From Kordia sp. TARA_039_SRF (GTDB lineage: Bacteria > Bacteroidota > Bacteroidia > Flavobacteriales > Flavobacteriaceae): a DNA stretch of 64,000 nt. Positions 8,653 through 20,509 of the stretch are shown here, in pieces. Position 1 is the stretch's first letter, and every line of letters begins with the position of its first letter. The stretch spans positions 248,001 through 312,000 of the forward strand of contig SMNH02000004.1 in NCBI GenBank assembly GCA_006383075.2, written 5' to 3'. Below the pieces are notes generated by a model, which saw nothing but the letters and a program-made list of their open reading frames with translations, made no database searches and was not told the DNA's origin. The translations under genes and the position numbers were made by a program.

Positions 8653-11045
<2,393 letters not shown>

Positions 11046-11049
<4 letters not shown>

Positions 11050-11939
11050 TTTTCATTGACAGAACTTCAGTTGACATTCCTGAGATTCTTGCAGATGGAA
11101 GTGAAAAACTGAAAAAAGAATTAGAGAAAGCCATCGCGCACTATGCCGATCCTAATAAACGTACAAAAGCGTTTAAATTCAGAGTGTACAGTCATGAAGA
11201 CGTCAAAAAAGCATTGATTAAAATGGGCAAAGGAAAGTGTGCGTATTGCGAAAGTGATATTTTGGCGACGTATGTAGGTGATATTGAGCATTTTCGTCCG
11301 AAAGGAGAAATTGAAGAATTGAAAGCTACAGGCAACTCAAAACCAGGCTATTATTGGTTGGCAGCCGATTGGGATAATTTGTTGTTTTCGTGTCGAAATT
11401 GCAATCAAAAGTCCAAACAAGCAACGGCTACGGTGGCGGAAGCGAAAAGTATGGGCAAAATGAATCAGTTTCCGCTATTTGATGAAAATCATCGTGTTCG
11501 CTCGCATGAAGACGATATTGAAGAGGAAGAAAAAGTTCGTTTGTTGCTCAATCCGTGTAAGGAAAATCCGGAAGACTATTTTAAGTATGATATTAATTCT
11601 GGTGTGATAAAACCCAAAAAGCGGAAAAAGTTTTTAAAAGAACGTGCCTTATCCTCTATCAAGGTATTTGCATTGCAACGTGTACCTTTGGTGATGGAAC
11701 GAGAGAAAAAAGCCATCTTAATCAGCGCACAAATGCAACGTGTGGAAGAAGCATTTATCAATTATAATGATTTTATAAACGATGCGGAACGCGCGGAAAA
11801 GTTTGCCAAAGTTCTACAGCGCGAAATGGAAACGCTGCAAAGTTTTCTCGATCCAAAAGAAGAATATTTAGGCTTAGCCCGACAAATGATTGGAAAGTTT
11901 ATGAAAAAGAACTTTCAAGTGGATATTACGGCGGCATAG
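11046..11939 (+). CDS. Stand-alone HNH nuclease (PtuB-like)
   Basis: A 297 aa protein with the PtuB/TIGR02646-type HNH layout: CAYCES (Cys65, Cys68), IEHFRPKGE with His82, YYWLAADWDNLLFSCRNC (Cys116, Cys119). An LLNPCKENPEDYF motif follows. It is a paralogue of the N-terminal part of the preceding protein: both begin M-I-x-I-D-R and share CxxCE, HxFRP, W-(D/E)-NL and the N/D-P-C continuation. The start overlaps the previous stop (ATGA), so the two are translationally coupled and probably act together. DNA or tRNA cleavage gated by the ATPase is the expected function for this family, not shown here. Confidence 0.8.
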
Positions 11940-12065
11940 GTTTTTTCTGTTTTCTGTTTTTCGTTGTTTGTTGTTTGTGGTTTGTGGTTTGTTTATGCTT
12001 AGCTTGTCGATGTTTATTTTTTGATTCAAAAATTAAAAGATTAAACAACCGAAAACCAGCAAACA

Positions 12066-12953
12066 TCACAATTTCTCTACAACAACGCGCCACGTAATCT
12101 CATAGGTTTTTCCAGCAGCTAACTTTTGCAAACCGATTCCGTTGTTGAAACTGTTGGACAATCCGACGGTTGGTTCTATAGCAATGATATTTTTAGTTGA
12201 AGGCGTAAAAAATTGCACGAAATTTTCTGCCGCGTTTCCTTGTATTGTTGCTTTGTAAGTTGCGGTTGTAAATTGAATTTCTGGACTTTTTAGCTTGTAC
12301 GCAGTATCAAATTCGGTGTTTTGTATTTGAAATGGTTTGGAAAGCGTGTGTTTCGTTGTTCCATCGGTCAAACTGCGGTCGAGTGTAGTTGTATATTCTG
12401 TTTCACAATCAAAATTGAGCATACTTTCGTATAAATTATCCGCCATAAAATACGGATGCCAGCCAATGGTAAACGGAAAGTTTTGTGCACCTGTATTGGT
12501 AACCTTCATATTGACAAGAAGCGTGGTTTCGGTGAAAGTGTACGTAATGTAAAAATCAAACGGAAAAGGAAAACCTTGTGTCGTTCCATCATAAACATAC
12601 CGCAATGTTAGGGAAGCAGAAGTCTCCAAAACTTTTGTAGAATGCACTTCAAATGCTCTCGTATACAACAATCCGTGAATTGCGTTGTTCTTTTCAAGTT
12701 CATTACATACAATTTGATACGTTTTTCCTTCAAACGAATACCTTCCGTCTTCAATTCGATTGACAAACGGAAACATAATTGCCGATGCCGATGATTGACA
12801 GTATGGAAAGTGTGATTGTTCCGCAATAATCGTTCGGTCATTCAGTGTTACACCTGCTAATCGTCCGCCTTCATTTGGAATAATTTGCGCCTTTACGCTG
12901 TTACTTTCATTTGAAATGATGATAGTTTGCTTATTTTCTTCTATTTGAAACAC
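12066..12953 (-). CDS. Aldose 1-epimerase family protein
   Basis: A 295 aa cytosolic protein of the galactose mutarotase fold. It interconverts alpha and beta anomers of hexoses; the exact sugar (hexose or hexose 6-phosphate) cannot be read. Motifs include FPFVNRIEDGRYSFEG (sugar-binding arginine region, about residues 60-75), NAIHGLLYTRAFEV with the catalytic-type His, the FTIGWHPYF motif with second His around residue 165-170, and a C-terminal IAIEPTVGLSNSFNNG. Length is normal for the family. It stands alone between an upstream 274 bp AT-rich gap and the HNH gene. Confidence 0.85.
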   Translation of the reverse strand: MFQIEENKQTIIISNESNSVKAQIIPNEGGRLAGVTLNDRTIIAEQSHFPYCQSSASAIMFPFVNRIEDGRYSFEGKTYQIVCNELEKNNAIHGLLYTRAFEVHSTKVLETSASLTLRYVYDGTTQGFPFPFDFYITYTFTETTLLVNMKVTNTGAQNFPFTIGWHPYFMADNLYESMLNFDCETEYTTTLDRSLTDGTTKHTLSKPFQIQNTEFDTAYKLKSPEIQFTTATYKATIQGNAAENFVQFFTPSTKNIIAIEPTVGLSNSFNNGIGLQKLAAGKTYEITWRVVVEKL

Positions 12954-13136
12954 AATATTGATTTTTATAACTACACTTCGAAAATACTATAAAAATTAGG
13001 TGTTTCACGAATACGATTATGACTTTTTCAGATAGATTATTAAAAAAAAACATTGACAATTATGGTTTCACTAAAAAATCCAATAGCACTTTTTTTTCGT
13101 ACATACAATAAACCAATCTTTTCAATATGATATTAG

Positions 13137-13151
13137 CTAAAATTATTTTAG
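13137..13151. promoter_or_regulatory. Palindrome upstream of the metal-uptake pair
   Basis: CTAAAATTATTTTAG is symmetric about its central base. It lies 77 bp before the DUF4198 gene in an AT-rich gap (12954-13227) with no gene. It is a candidate operator for a metal-responsive repressor, but such palindromes are frequent in DNA this AT-rich. Confidence 0.25.
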
Positions 13152-13227
13152 TTTTAGTGGCTGATAAAATCATCATTGAAAATATAGTTTTTTAATTAAA
13201 AAAAACAGCATTCTTGCTATATGCGAA

Positions 13228-14388
13228 ATGCGCTATATAACCAAAAACCTCCAACAAAAAGCTATGAAATTACCTAACAGCGAAATCACGCAAAAACTCA
13301 CTTCTACATTTTTAAAGTTTTCATGTTTATCATTAATCGTGCTCATGCTTTGTAGTCATGATTTATATGTAAAAATGGAAACATACTTCTTACAACCAAA
13401 TCAAAAGGCTACACTCAGTTTATACAACGGAACTTTTGAAAAAAGTGAAAACATCATTACACGAGACCGCATGTTAGATGCTTCTATTGTTGCACACGGA
13501 AAACGAGAAGCTATCAATCCATCACAATGGCAAGATAAAGACAGTACTATTACGCAACTACATTTCAAAACAGGTAATGCAGGAACGTATGTGGCAGGTG
13601 TTTCAACAAAAGCTAGAAATATAGCGCTTACCGCAGAAAAATTCAATAGTTATCTAAAACACGATGGTGTCTTGGATATGCTTGAATATCGTACCAAAAA
13701 TGATTTGCTAGCCAACGATGCTGTAGAAAGTTATCAAAAACACGTCAAAGCGATGTATCAAGTGGGCGATACCAAAACGGACGATTGGAAAACTGTTTTA
13801 GGCTATCCAATTGAATTTATTCCACAGGAAAATCCATACGAAACATATACGGGCGAAACGCTAGAAGTTCAATTATTGCTTAATGGTCAACCGCTGTCAA
13901 ATCAATTAGTATATGCCAATCATATCAGCGGAAAAAATACACATTCACATGATGATAAAAGCCATGCACATACTAACGGAACTTCACATTCTCACGACCA
14001 TAAACACGCTGAAAAAGAACATTCGCACAGTCATATAAATGATGAAAAACACAGTCACGCACATAATTCTGAAGAAGAACATACACATACTAGCGGACAG
14101 CAATTACGAACCAACGCGCAAGGTATGGTGACTGTACATCTTCCAGAAGATGGAATTTACTATTTGCGAACCATTCACATGACAGAAGTTACAGATAACC
14201 CTGAATTGACACATGAATCAAAATGGGCTACCTTAACTTTTGAGGCAAGTCACAAACATGATAGCAGTACGCATACACACAACGACGAACATCAGCATGA
14301 AGAAGAAGGCATTCCAATGTGGATATTTATTGTGGGTAGTTTGGTGGTTATTGGATTGTTATTTGTAGTTTTTAGAAAAAAGAGTTAA
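13228..14388 (+). CDS. DUF4198-type periplasmic protein with a His-rich loop
   Basis: A 386 aa exported protein. The hydrophobic segment FLKFSCLSLIVLMLCS precedes HDLYVKMETYFL, the usual mature start of DUF4198 proteins; ATG 13264 (12 residues later) is an equally good start. Residues ~245-300 form a His/Asp/Glu-rich loop with many HSH, HTH and HAH repeats, and a second one at ~345-362 (HKHDSSTHTHNDEHQHEEE). A single transmembrane helix (WIFIVGSLVVIGLLFVVF) ends the protein with a basic cytoplasmic tail. DUF4198 proteins are associated with nickel/cobalt uptake. The His loop should bind Ni, Co or Zn. It forms a 2-bp-spaced operon with HupE/UreJ. Confidence 0.75.
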   Translation: MRYITKNLQQKAMKLPNSEITQKLTSTFLKFSCLSLIVLMLCSHDLYVKMETYFLQPNQKATLSLYNGTFEKSENIITRDRMLDASIVAHGKREAINPSQWQDKDSTITQLHFKTGNAGTYVAGVSTKARNIALTAEKFNSYLKHDGVLDMLEYRTKNDLLANDAVESYQKHVKAMYQVGDTKTDDWKTVLGYPIEFIPQENPYETYTGETLEVQLLLNGQPLSNQLVYANHISGKNTHSHDDKSHAHTNGTSHSHDHKHAEKEHSHSHINDEKHSHAHNSEEEHTHTSGQQLRTNAQGMVTVHLPEDGIYYLRTIHMTEVTDNPELTHESKWATLTFEASHKHDSSTHTHNDEHQHEEEGIPMWIFIVGSLVVIGLLFVVFRKKS

Positions 14389-14390
14389 TC

Positions 14391-15074
14391 ATGCGCGAAA
14401 ACACAAAGCGAACGCTCTTCCTCCTTTTCCTATGTATTCCGCTTTTTGGGTTTGCACATGATGTGACAAGTGCTGACCAAGAACTTTTGCGCAATGGCGG
14501 ATTGTGGGCGTATATCCAGGTTGGTGCCACACATATGCTTACTGGGTATGACCATTTATTGTTTTTGGCAGGTGTTGTTTTCTATTTGAATAGCTTTAAA
14601 GACATCTTAAAATTTATCACGGTATTTACGGTTGGACATTGTATTACACTTATTGGCGCAACGTATGCTGGCATTACTGCAAATGAACATTTAGTGGACG
14701 CTGTAATCGCGCTAAGCGTATTGTATAAAGGGTTTGAGAATTTAGGTGGATTTAAAAAATTAAAAATAAAATCGCCCAATTTATTGTTAATGGTTGGTAT
14801 TTTTGGACTAATTCACGGTTTTGGACTTTCTACCAGATTGCAATCTTTTGACATGGGAACGGATCAAGTTTTGGCAAAAATCGTATGTTTTAACGCAGGT
14901 GTAGAAATTGGACAAGTACTCGCGCTTATTCCTATTGTTTTTATCATCATGCTTTCGCGAAAACACACACAATTTCCAGCTTTCTACAAAGCTGTCAATT
15001 GGTATTTAGTACTTGCGGGAATCGGTTTATTAGTGTATCAACTCTACGGATATTTTACAGGACACAGTCATTAG
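14391..15074 (+). CDS. HupE/UreJ family metal permease
   Basis: A 227 aa membrane protein of the HupE/UreJ family, implicated in Ni or Co uptake. A signal-like N-terminus (LFLLFLCIPLFGFAHD) is followed by the signature HMLTGYDHLLFLAGVVF (about residues 47-63). Helices carrying TVGHCITL, the IHGFGLSTRL motif (about 142-151) and FNAGVEIGQ follow, ending in a basic loop and last helix. The conserved His/Asp residues in GYDHLLF and HCITL are the likely metal ligands. It directly follows the His-rich DUF4198 gene, which likely supplies metal in the periplasm. Confidence 0.85.
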   Translation: MRENTKRTLFLLFLCIPLFGFAHDVTSADQELLRNGGLWAYIQVGATHMLTGYDHLLFLAGVVFYLNSFKDILKFITVFTVGHCITLIGATYAGITANEHLVDAVIALSVLYKGFENLGGFKKLKIKSPNLLLMVGIFGLIHGFGLSTRLQSFDMGTDQVLAKIVCFNAGVEIGQVLALIPIVFIIMLSRKHTQFPAFYKAVNWYLVLAGIGLLVYQLYGYFTGHSH

Positions 15075-15215
15075 TTTTTTCTATTGACTAAATTTTCGGA
15101 AGTAGCATTTTTGGTTTGAAAAATGTTTACTCACTCAAAACCACTGTTTACTCATTTGCGGTTTATTTGTTAAGGGATTTATGCTTTTTTTGAAAAGAAG
15201 TAAAAATGAATTCCC

Positions 15216-16409
15216 ATGAAACAACCACAACTACAAATATCCATCCCAGAACCGTGTCACGAAAACTGGAACGAAATGTCGCCAACGGAAAAAGGACGAT
15301 TTTGCAAAGTCTGCACGAAAGAAGTCATTGATTTTACCAGCAAAAGTGACGAAGAAATCATCAATCATGTTAAGAAACATAACAATGCTTGCGGACGTTT
15401 TTATCCGTCACAATTAAATAGAAAACTTATTGCAGACAGAAAAAAACGCAATCATTGGTTGTCGTATGCAGCTTCACTCCTATTGCCAATGACGTTGTTT
15501 TCTCAAGAAAAAACAGCTGATAAGGAAAATCCAACGAAAGTGGAGCAACTAGATTCGCTTCAATTTAAAAGATTAGACATCAATAGTGCTTTACAACGAA
15601 AAGCGAAAACGCAAAAAAACGTAAGTTCATTACAAATAAAGGGTGTTGTACAGGATGAAAAAGGCATTCCGTTTCCTGGCGTAACGATTACAGTCAACAA
15701 CGAAAAAGTAAATAAAACAACAGATTTTGATGGAAACTTTTCTATAAACGTACGAGCTGGTAGCGTACTAACGTTCTCCTATTTTGGATATAAAACCAAA
15801 GAACTGAAAATCAACGCATCACAAGAAATATACAACATTCAACTAGCCGCAGATCCTTCAGTAGAAGCGATTCCGATTGCTATTGGAGGAGGAATTGTTG
15901 CTATAGATGCTGATAGAATTACCATAACTGAAGAGCAACTTCTAAAAGAAAATCCAAAAAAAGAAACCGATGTTATCATAGTTTCAGGAAACGTAACTGA
16001 TCACACAAAAATGCCATTGCCAGGCGCAGGTATTGTAATTAAAGGGAATGAAACAGGAAAAGTGACAGATTTTGACGGAAACTTTTCCATCAAAGCAAAA
16101 GTCGGCGATACATTAGTAGTAAGTTATGTCGGTTATGAAACAGAAGAAGTTAAAGTAATTGAAGAAACTACTACGTATGCTATACAAATGAAAGAAGGAC
16201 ATGGTTTAGAAGTTGTTTCTGTAGTTGGAGGCTATTCGTTTCGTAGTACTTCGTATTGTTTGCCAAATCAAGAAACTCCTGAAACAAGAACTCGTAAAAA
16301 ACGTATAAAAAACTATTTTGCGTTTCAACGAAAAAAATGGTTGGAAAAACGTGCCAAACGCAAAGCTGCACGTGCAGCGAGAAGAGCAAAACGAAAAGCT
16401 AAGAAGTAA
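15216..16409 (+). CDS. Protein with N-terminal Cys motif, two CarboxypepD_reg-like domains and a basic tail
   Basis: A 397 aa protein of a Bacteroidota group. Residues ~10-35 carry a conserved PCHENWNEM ... GRFCKVCTKEV module with a potential metal-binding CxxC, followed by NACGRFYPSQL. A hydrophobic segment (HWLSYAASLLLPMTLFS, ~75-92) could be a membrane anchor. Two CarboxypepD_reg-like beta-sandwich repeats follow (IKGVVQDEKGIPFPGVTI ~140-210; VSGNVTDHTKMPLPGAGI ~250-320), each with the TDFDGNFSI strand. The last ~35 residues are an extreme Lys/Arg/Ala tail. The beta-sandwiches are usually seen on TonB receptors. Function here is unknown. Confidence 0.65.
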   Translation: MKQPQLQISIPEPCHENWNEMSPTEKGRFCKVCTKEVIDFTSKSDEEIINHVKKHNNACGRFYPSQLNRKLIADRKKRNHWLSYAASLLLPMTLFSQEKTADKENPTKVEQLDSLQFKRLDINSALQRKAKTQKNVSSLQIKGVVQDEKGIPFPGVTITVNNEKVNKTTDFDGNFSINVRAGSVLTFSYFGYKTKELKINASQEIYNIQLAADPSVEAIPIAIGGGIVAIDADRITITEEQLLKENPKKETDVIIVSGNVTDHTKMPLPGAGIVIKGNETGKVTDFDGNFSIKAKVGDTLVVSYVGYETEEVKVIEETTTYAIQMKEGHGLEVVSVVGGYSFRSTSYCLPNQETPETRTRKKRIKNYFAFQRKKWLEKRAKRKAARAARRAKRKAKK

Positions 16410-16536
16410 TAATCATTCAAAAAATCCGAAGAAAAACAACAAATAAACGCCTGTAAACAATAATAAGAATTTCAAAAAGTTATATTTTTACCACGTTTGA
16501 TGTTTGCTAAACACATCAACCTATTAAAATAGTACA

Positions 16537-18111
16537 ATGAAGAAATTTTTATACACGTTTTTAATTCTCTCTATAGCCATTCTCTGGAGTTCTTGCCGAA
16601 AAGATTTTGTCACAGTTCCAAGTTCCGGACAACTACAATTTTCAAAAGATACAGTGTTTTTAGACACGGTTTTTACGAATATTGGTTCTAGTACGTACAA
16701 TTTAAAAGTGTACAATCGCACTGACGATGATATTCGCATTCCGCGTATTCAATTGGGCGAAGGAGAAAACTCGCGCTATCGCTTAAATGTGGACGGACTT
16801 GCTGGAAAAATATTTGAAGATGTGGAATTGCTAGCAAACGACAGCATGTTTGTGTTTGTAGAAACCACGATTGACATCAACGATTTTGCTGGCGGAACTC
16901 AATTTCTGTACACCGATGCTATTGAATTTGACTCAGGAAGCAATGAACAAAAAGTAGAATTAGTAACGTTGGTACAAGACGCAGTGTTTCTGTATCCACA
17001 ACAATTTAGTGATGGAACCACAGAAACACTCCTACTCGGCGTAGATGACGAAGGCACCGAAACACGTGTTGAAGGTTTCTTTTTAGACGATACCGAACTC
17101 AACTGGACCAACGAAAAACCGTATGTTGTGTACGGATATGCGGCAGTCGGACAAAATAAAGTACTCACAATTGATGCTGGCGCGCGTGTGCATTTTCACG
17201 CGAATTCTGGTTTAATTGTTGGAAATCAAGGTTCGTTGCAAGTCAATGGTGCGCTGAGTAGTACGGAAGAACTTGAAAACGAAGTCATTTTTGAAGGCGA
17301 CCGATTAGAACCTGGTTTTGCGGATGTTCCGGGACAATGGGGAACTATTTGGCTGACCAACGGAAGTGTGAATAGTGAAATCAATTACGCAACGATAAAA
17401 AACGCAACCGTCGGAATTTTATCTGATAAAAGTGACGATCCTGACAATCCGATGTTGCGACTCAACAATTCCAAAATTTACAACAGTGCCACGGTTGGAC
17501 TTTTAGCGCGAACAGCACATATTGAAGCAAACAACTCTGTTTTTGGAAACTCTGGACAAGCTTCGTTATATTTGAATTTAGGCGGAAAATATACGTTTCG
17601 CCATTGTACATTTGCAAATTATTGGAGCAATAGTTTTAGAGTGTTTCCTACCGTATTAATTGATAATTACATTGATTTAGGCGACGGAACAGAACTTTTT
17701 GAAGATTTAGTACAAGCGGATTTTTCCAACTGTATCATTGATGGAAATAATCCTATTGAATTGCTTTTTGACAGAGCTGAAACTAATTCTGCTATTGAAT
17801 TAAATTATAATTTTAAAAACTCTTTGATAAAGTTTGACGATTTCCAAAATCGTTTCACGAATAACGAATTATATAACTTCTCAAATGACACGATTTTTGA
17901 CGAAGTTGATTTAGTGCTCAATTCCAACACGATTGATTTTAAAAATCCTGAAAATAACGAATTCATCATCGGAGAAAGCTCTGTAGCGATTGGTTTTGGA
18001 GACACACCAAACACGCCACAGGAAATACAATTTGACATTTTAGGCTTTGCTAGAATGATGATGTCTGATGTTGGCGCGTACAATCATACGACGTTTAGTG
18101 ATGAGGATTAA
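16537..18111 (+). CDS. Lipoprotein with predicted right-handed beta-helix
   Basis: A 524 aa secreted lipoprotein; the signal ends at the lipobox WSSC (Cys20). Residues ~30-160 form a beta-sandwich-like start (FLDTVFTNIGSSTYNLKVYN, a pattern seen in ASPM/Hydin-like domains). Residues ~200-420 are a run of short strands with N/G turns (LRLNNSKIYNSATVGLLAR, IEANNSVFGNSGQASLYL) typical of a parallel beta-helix. No catalytic residues of pectate lyases are evident. It is conserved as a surface lipoprotein class in Bacteroidota without known role. It is followed by a hairpin terminator. Confidence 0.65.
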   Translation: MKKFLYTFLILSIAILWSSCRKDFVTVPSSGQLQFSKDTVFLDTVFTNIGSSTYNLKVYNRTDDDIRIPRIQLGEGENSRYRLNVDGLAGKIFEDVELLANDSMFVFVETTIDINDFAGGTQFLYTDAIEFDSGSNEQKVELVTLVQDAVFLYPQQFSDGTTETLLLGVDDEGTETRVEGFFLDDTELNWTNEKPYVVYGYAAVGQNKVLTIDAGARVHFHANSGLIVGNQGSLQVNGALSSTEELENEVIFEGDRLEPGFADVPGQWGTIWLTNGSVNSEINYATIKNATVGILSDKSDDPDNPMLRLNNSKIYNSATVGLLARTAHIEANNSVFGNSGQASLYLNLGGKYTFRHCTFANYWSNSFRVFPTVLIDNYIDLGDGTELFEDLVQADFSNCIIDGNNPIELLFDRAETNSAIELNYNFKNSLIKFDDFQNRFTNNELYNFSNDTIFDEVDLVLNSNTIDFKNPENNEFIIGESSVAIGFGDTPNTPQEIQFDILGFARMMMSDVGAYNHTTFSDED

Positions 18112-18254
18112 TTGCAAATAATTGCGGTTTTTACGCTGATTTTAGCTTAAAAACGATACTTTTTTAGAAAAATCTATCCAAAAACTTAAAAAATCAGTTT
18201 ACCAATTGTAACAAAACAGTCGCTCTTTTGACTAAGATATATACAATACAACGA

Positions 18255-18297
18255 AAAGAATCATAAATATAGTTTCCTGTTTTGTGATTCTTTTTTT
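18255..18297 (+). terminator. Terminator after the beta-helix lipoprotein
   Basis: AAAGAATCA (18255-18263) pairs with TGATTCTTT (18285-18293) and is followed by a T-run. The loop is long (about 21 nt). Confidence 0.6.
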
Positions 18298-18357
18298 ATA
18301 TGTATCTTAGAAGTAAATATTAACAAACAAGGATATAACTAATCAAAAGACAACGAC

Positions 18358-18738
18358 ATGATTTTAGCACTTATTTTTAAAATTGCATGCCTTTGCGGCG
18401 GAATTTTACTCGGAATTACAGCTTTAGACAAACTAGATGGAGAAAGCGATTTCTTTAACGATATCGCCAAAAAACTAATGCCATTCACCACATTAATCGG
18501 TGGAACTGTTTTAGGACTTGGAATTTTTTACCTACTCCATTTTGATCACCTTATTTTCAACTTAGTAGCTATTGCTTCTGGTCTTTTATTATTGACGCAC
18601 GTATTGAGTCAAGTACCAACTATTGGAGAATCGCTTGTAAAAGTTTCTAAAAAATTAAAACCGTTTAAAGTAATTTTAGGAGTTTCTCTATTTATATTGA
18701 CACTTTTACGCTTTTTAGGAATTGTTCTTTTTAGTTAA
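18358..18738 (+). CDS. Small membrane protein of unknown function
   Basis: A 126 aa hydrophobic protein with about four transmembrane segments (residues ~5-22, 40-62, 62-85, 103-124). It has a polar loop LDKLDGESDFFNDIAKKLM after helix 1 and a basic loop KVSKKLKPFK before the last helix. No family was recognised with confidence. It lies alone on the plus strand and converges on the T9SS-domain remnant 3 bp downstream. Confidence 0.6.
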   Translation: MILALIFKIACLCGGILLGITALDKLDGESDFFNDIAKKLMPFTTLIGGTVLGLGIFYLLHFDHLIFNLVAIASGLLLLTHVLSQVPTIGESLVKVSKKLKPFKVILGVSLFILTLLRFLGIVLFS

Positions 18739-18741
18739 GCA

Positions 18742-19053
18742 TTACTGAATTACTACTTTTTGAACCGTTTTGGCTGTTTTTGTGCGAATTTCAACAAAAA
18801 ACAATCCACTTGAAAGCGAAGAAACATCCACAGTCGCTTGACGATTTTGTACGTGTTGCGTGAATAATTGTTTTCCAACGCTATCAAAAATAGTCACGGT
18901 ATATGGTTCAGAAACAGTTGAAGAAATATATAAAACATCCGATGCAGGATTTGGGTAAACGCTGAATTTTTCAGCGTTTTCTTCGTTTATACCTAACGAT
19001 GTGCCTTCTATAGCCGTCACTTTGTATAAAAGAAAACGCAGTCGGGATTCCAA
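18742..19053 (-). pseudogene. Orphan T9SS type A sorting domain (5'-truncated remnant)
   Basis: The frame encodes about 80 residues of a type IX secretion C-terminal sorting domain: INEENAEKFSVYPNPASDVL, YTVTIFDSVGKQLF, VDVSSLSSGLFFVEI and a final KTVQKVVIQ. Such domains normally sit at the end of large secreted proteins and are cleaved after export by the Por machinery. Here nothing precedes it except ~20 residues, the only upstream initiator is a TTG, and that start falls inside a 32-bp hairpin repeat (19037-19068). The cargo part is missing, so this is most likely the 3' end of a destroyed secreted-protein gene. Confidence 0.7.
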
Positions 19054-19068
19054 GGAATCTCGACTGCG
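19037..19068. repeat. 32-bp hairpin repeat at the truncated end of the T9SS remnant
   Basis: CGCAGTCGGGATTCC (19037-19051) and GGAATCTCGACTGCG (19054-19068) are inverted complements with a single mismatch and a 2-nt loop. It resembles REP-like palindromes and coincides with where the coding frame of the sorting domain begins. Confidence 0.75.
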
Positions 19069-19112
19069 CTCGATTTGACAATTTTTACGTACGTATAAAC
19101 TGTTTATGACAA

Positions 19113-20387
19113 TTACGCCTGAAATAATGGTTTTCCAGACATCATTGTATTTACTTTAAAAGCGATGTTTTCCAAACGTCCTTCATCTTCGTAATGCGTG
19201 ATGGCTTCATCAATATATTCTACGATGAGTTCCATATCGTCTTCTTGTAAACCTCTGGTAGTCACTGCAGCAGTTCCTACACGGATTCCAGAAGTTACAA
19301 ACGGACTTTTATCATCAAACGGCACCATGTTTTTGTTGACCGTGATATCCGCTTTTCCTAAAGCTTTTTCAGCATCTTTTCCAGTGATATTTTTGTTGCG
19401 AAGATCAATCAGCATCATGTGATTGTCCGTTCCTCCAGAAATGATATTGTATCCTTTGGCAATAAACGCTGCTGCCATAGCTTTGGCATTTTTTTGCACT
19501 TGAAGAATGTAATGCATAAACTCATCCGTCAATGCTTCACCAAAAGCAATTGCCTTTCCAGCAATAACGTGTTCTAATGGTCCACCTTGATTTCCTGGAA
19601 ATACAGCGCCATCTAATAAGGAAGACATTTTGCGTAGTTTTCCATTTTTTAGCGTGATTCCAAAAGGATTCTCAAAATCTTTCCCCATTAAAATCAGTCC
19701 GCCACGTGGTCCACGAAGTGTTTTGTGTGTTGTGGTCGTTACTATATGACAGTGTGGAATTGGGTCGTTTAAAATTCCTTTCGCAATCAATCCTGAAGGA
19801 TGTGAAATATCTGCCAATAACAACGCACCGACGCTATCTGCAATCTCGCGGAAGCGTTTAAAATCAATATCTCTTGAGTATGCTGACGCACCAGCAATAA
19901 TCATTTTTGGCTGCTCTTTAGTAGCAATTTCTTGAATTTTATCATAGTTCAACACGCCCGTTGCTTCTTCTACTCCGTAAAATACAGGTGTGTATAATTT
20001 TCCTGAAAAGTTTACAGGCGAACCGTGTGTTAAGTGACCTCCGTGTGATAAATCGAATCCTAAAATTTTATCGCCAGGCTTCAAACACGCTGCAAAAACG
20101 GCGGTATTTGCTTGACTTCCACTGTGTGGTTGCACATTTGCCCATTCGGCTCCAAACAAGGTTTTTGCGCGTTCAATAGCAATTGTTTCTACTTCATCAA
20201 CTACTTCACAACCACCATAATAACGCTTTCCTGGATAGCCTTCTGCATATTTATTGGTAAGTACAGAACCTACGGCTTCCATGACTTGATTACTTACAAA
20301 ATTTTCCGAAGCAATCAATTCTAATCCTTCGAGTTGTCTTTCTTTTTCAGCTTGTATTAATTCAAAAATTTGTTCGTCGCGTTGCAT
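19113..20387 (-). CDS. glyA: Serine hydroxymethyltransferase
   Basis: A 424 aa PLP enzyme that converts serine and tetrahydrofolate to glycine and 5,10-methylene-THF, the main source of one-carbon units. Full family length with all landmarks: LIASENFVS (~23), [20 protein letters not shown] (~45-64), [12 protein letters not shown], the PLP-lysine motif [11 protein letters not shown] (~225-235), and [10 protein letters not shown] (~265). It stands alone on the minus strand and is preceded by a TATTTTTG promoter box. Confidence 0.97.
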   Translation of the reverse strand: MQRDEQIFELIQAEKERQLEGLELIASENFVSNQVMEAVGSVLTNKYAEGYPGKRYYGGCEVVDEVETIAIERAKTLFGAEWANVQPHSGSQANTAVFAACLKPGDKILGFDLSHGGHLTHGSPVNFSGKLYTPVFYGVEEATGVLNYDKIQEIATKEQPKMIIAGASAYSRDIDFKRFREIADSVGALLLADISHPSGLIAKGILNDPIPHCHIVTTTTHKTLRGPRGGLILMGKDFENPFGITLKNGKLRKMSSLLDGAVFPGNQGGPLEHVIAGKAIAFGEALTDEFMHYILQVQKNAKAMAAAFIAKGYNIISGGTDNHMMLIDLRNKNITGKDAEKALGKADITVNKNMVPFDDKSPFVTSGIRVGTAAVTTRGLQEDDMELIVEYIDEAITHYEDEGRLENIAFKVNTMMSGKPLFQA

Positions 20388-20413
20388 TTTTTTGACTCTA
20401 TGTTAATAAAATC

Positions 20414-20421
20414 CAAAAATA
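20414..20421 (-). promoter_or_regulatory. Candidate -7 promoter element for glyA (TATTTTTG)
   Basis: Matches TAnnTTTG on the minus strand, 26 bp upstream of the glyA start. No convincing -33 TTG was seen at the expected distance. Confidence 0.45.
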
Positions 20422-20455
20422 TGATTTAGATTCGATAACTCATATATAAAACTCA

Positions 20456-20463
20456 TATATTTG
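20456..20463 (+). promoter_or_regulatory. Candidate -7 promoter element for fumarylacetoacetase (TATATTTG)
   Basis: Exact TAnnTTTG match 46 bp upstream of the start at 20510, in the divergent gap with glyA. The -33 region is weak. Confidence 0.45.
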
Positions 20464-20509
20464 AAGAGAAATAACATTTTTTTTCAAAATCTAAATATTC
20501 AGAACAACT

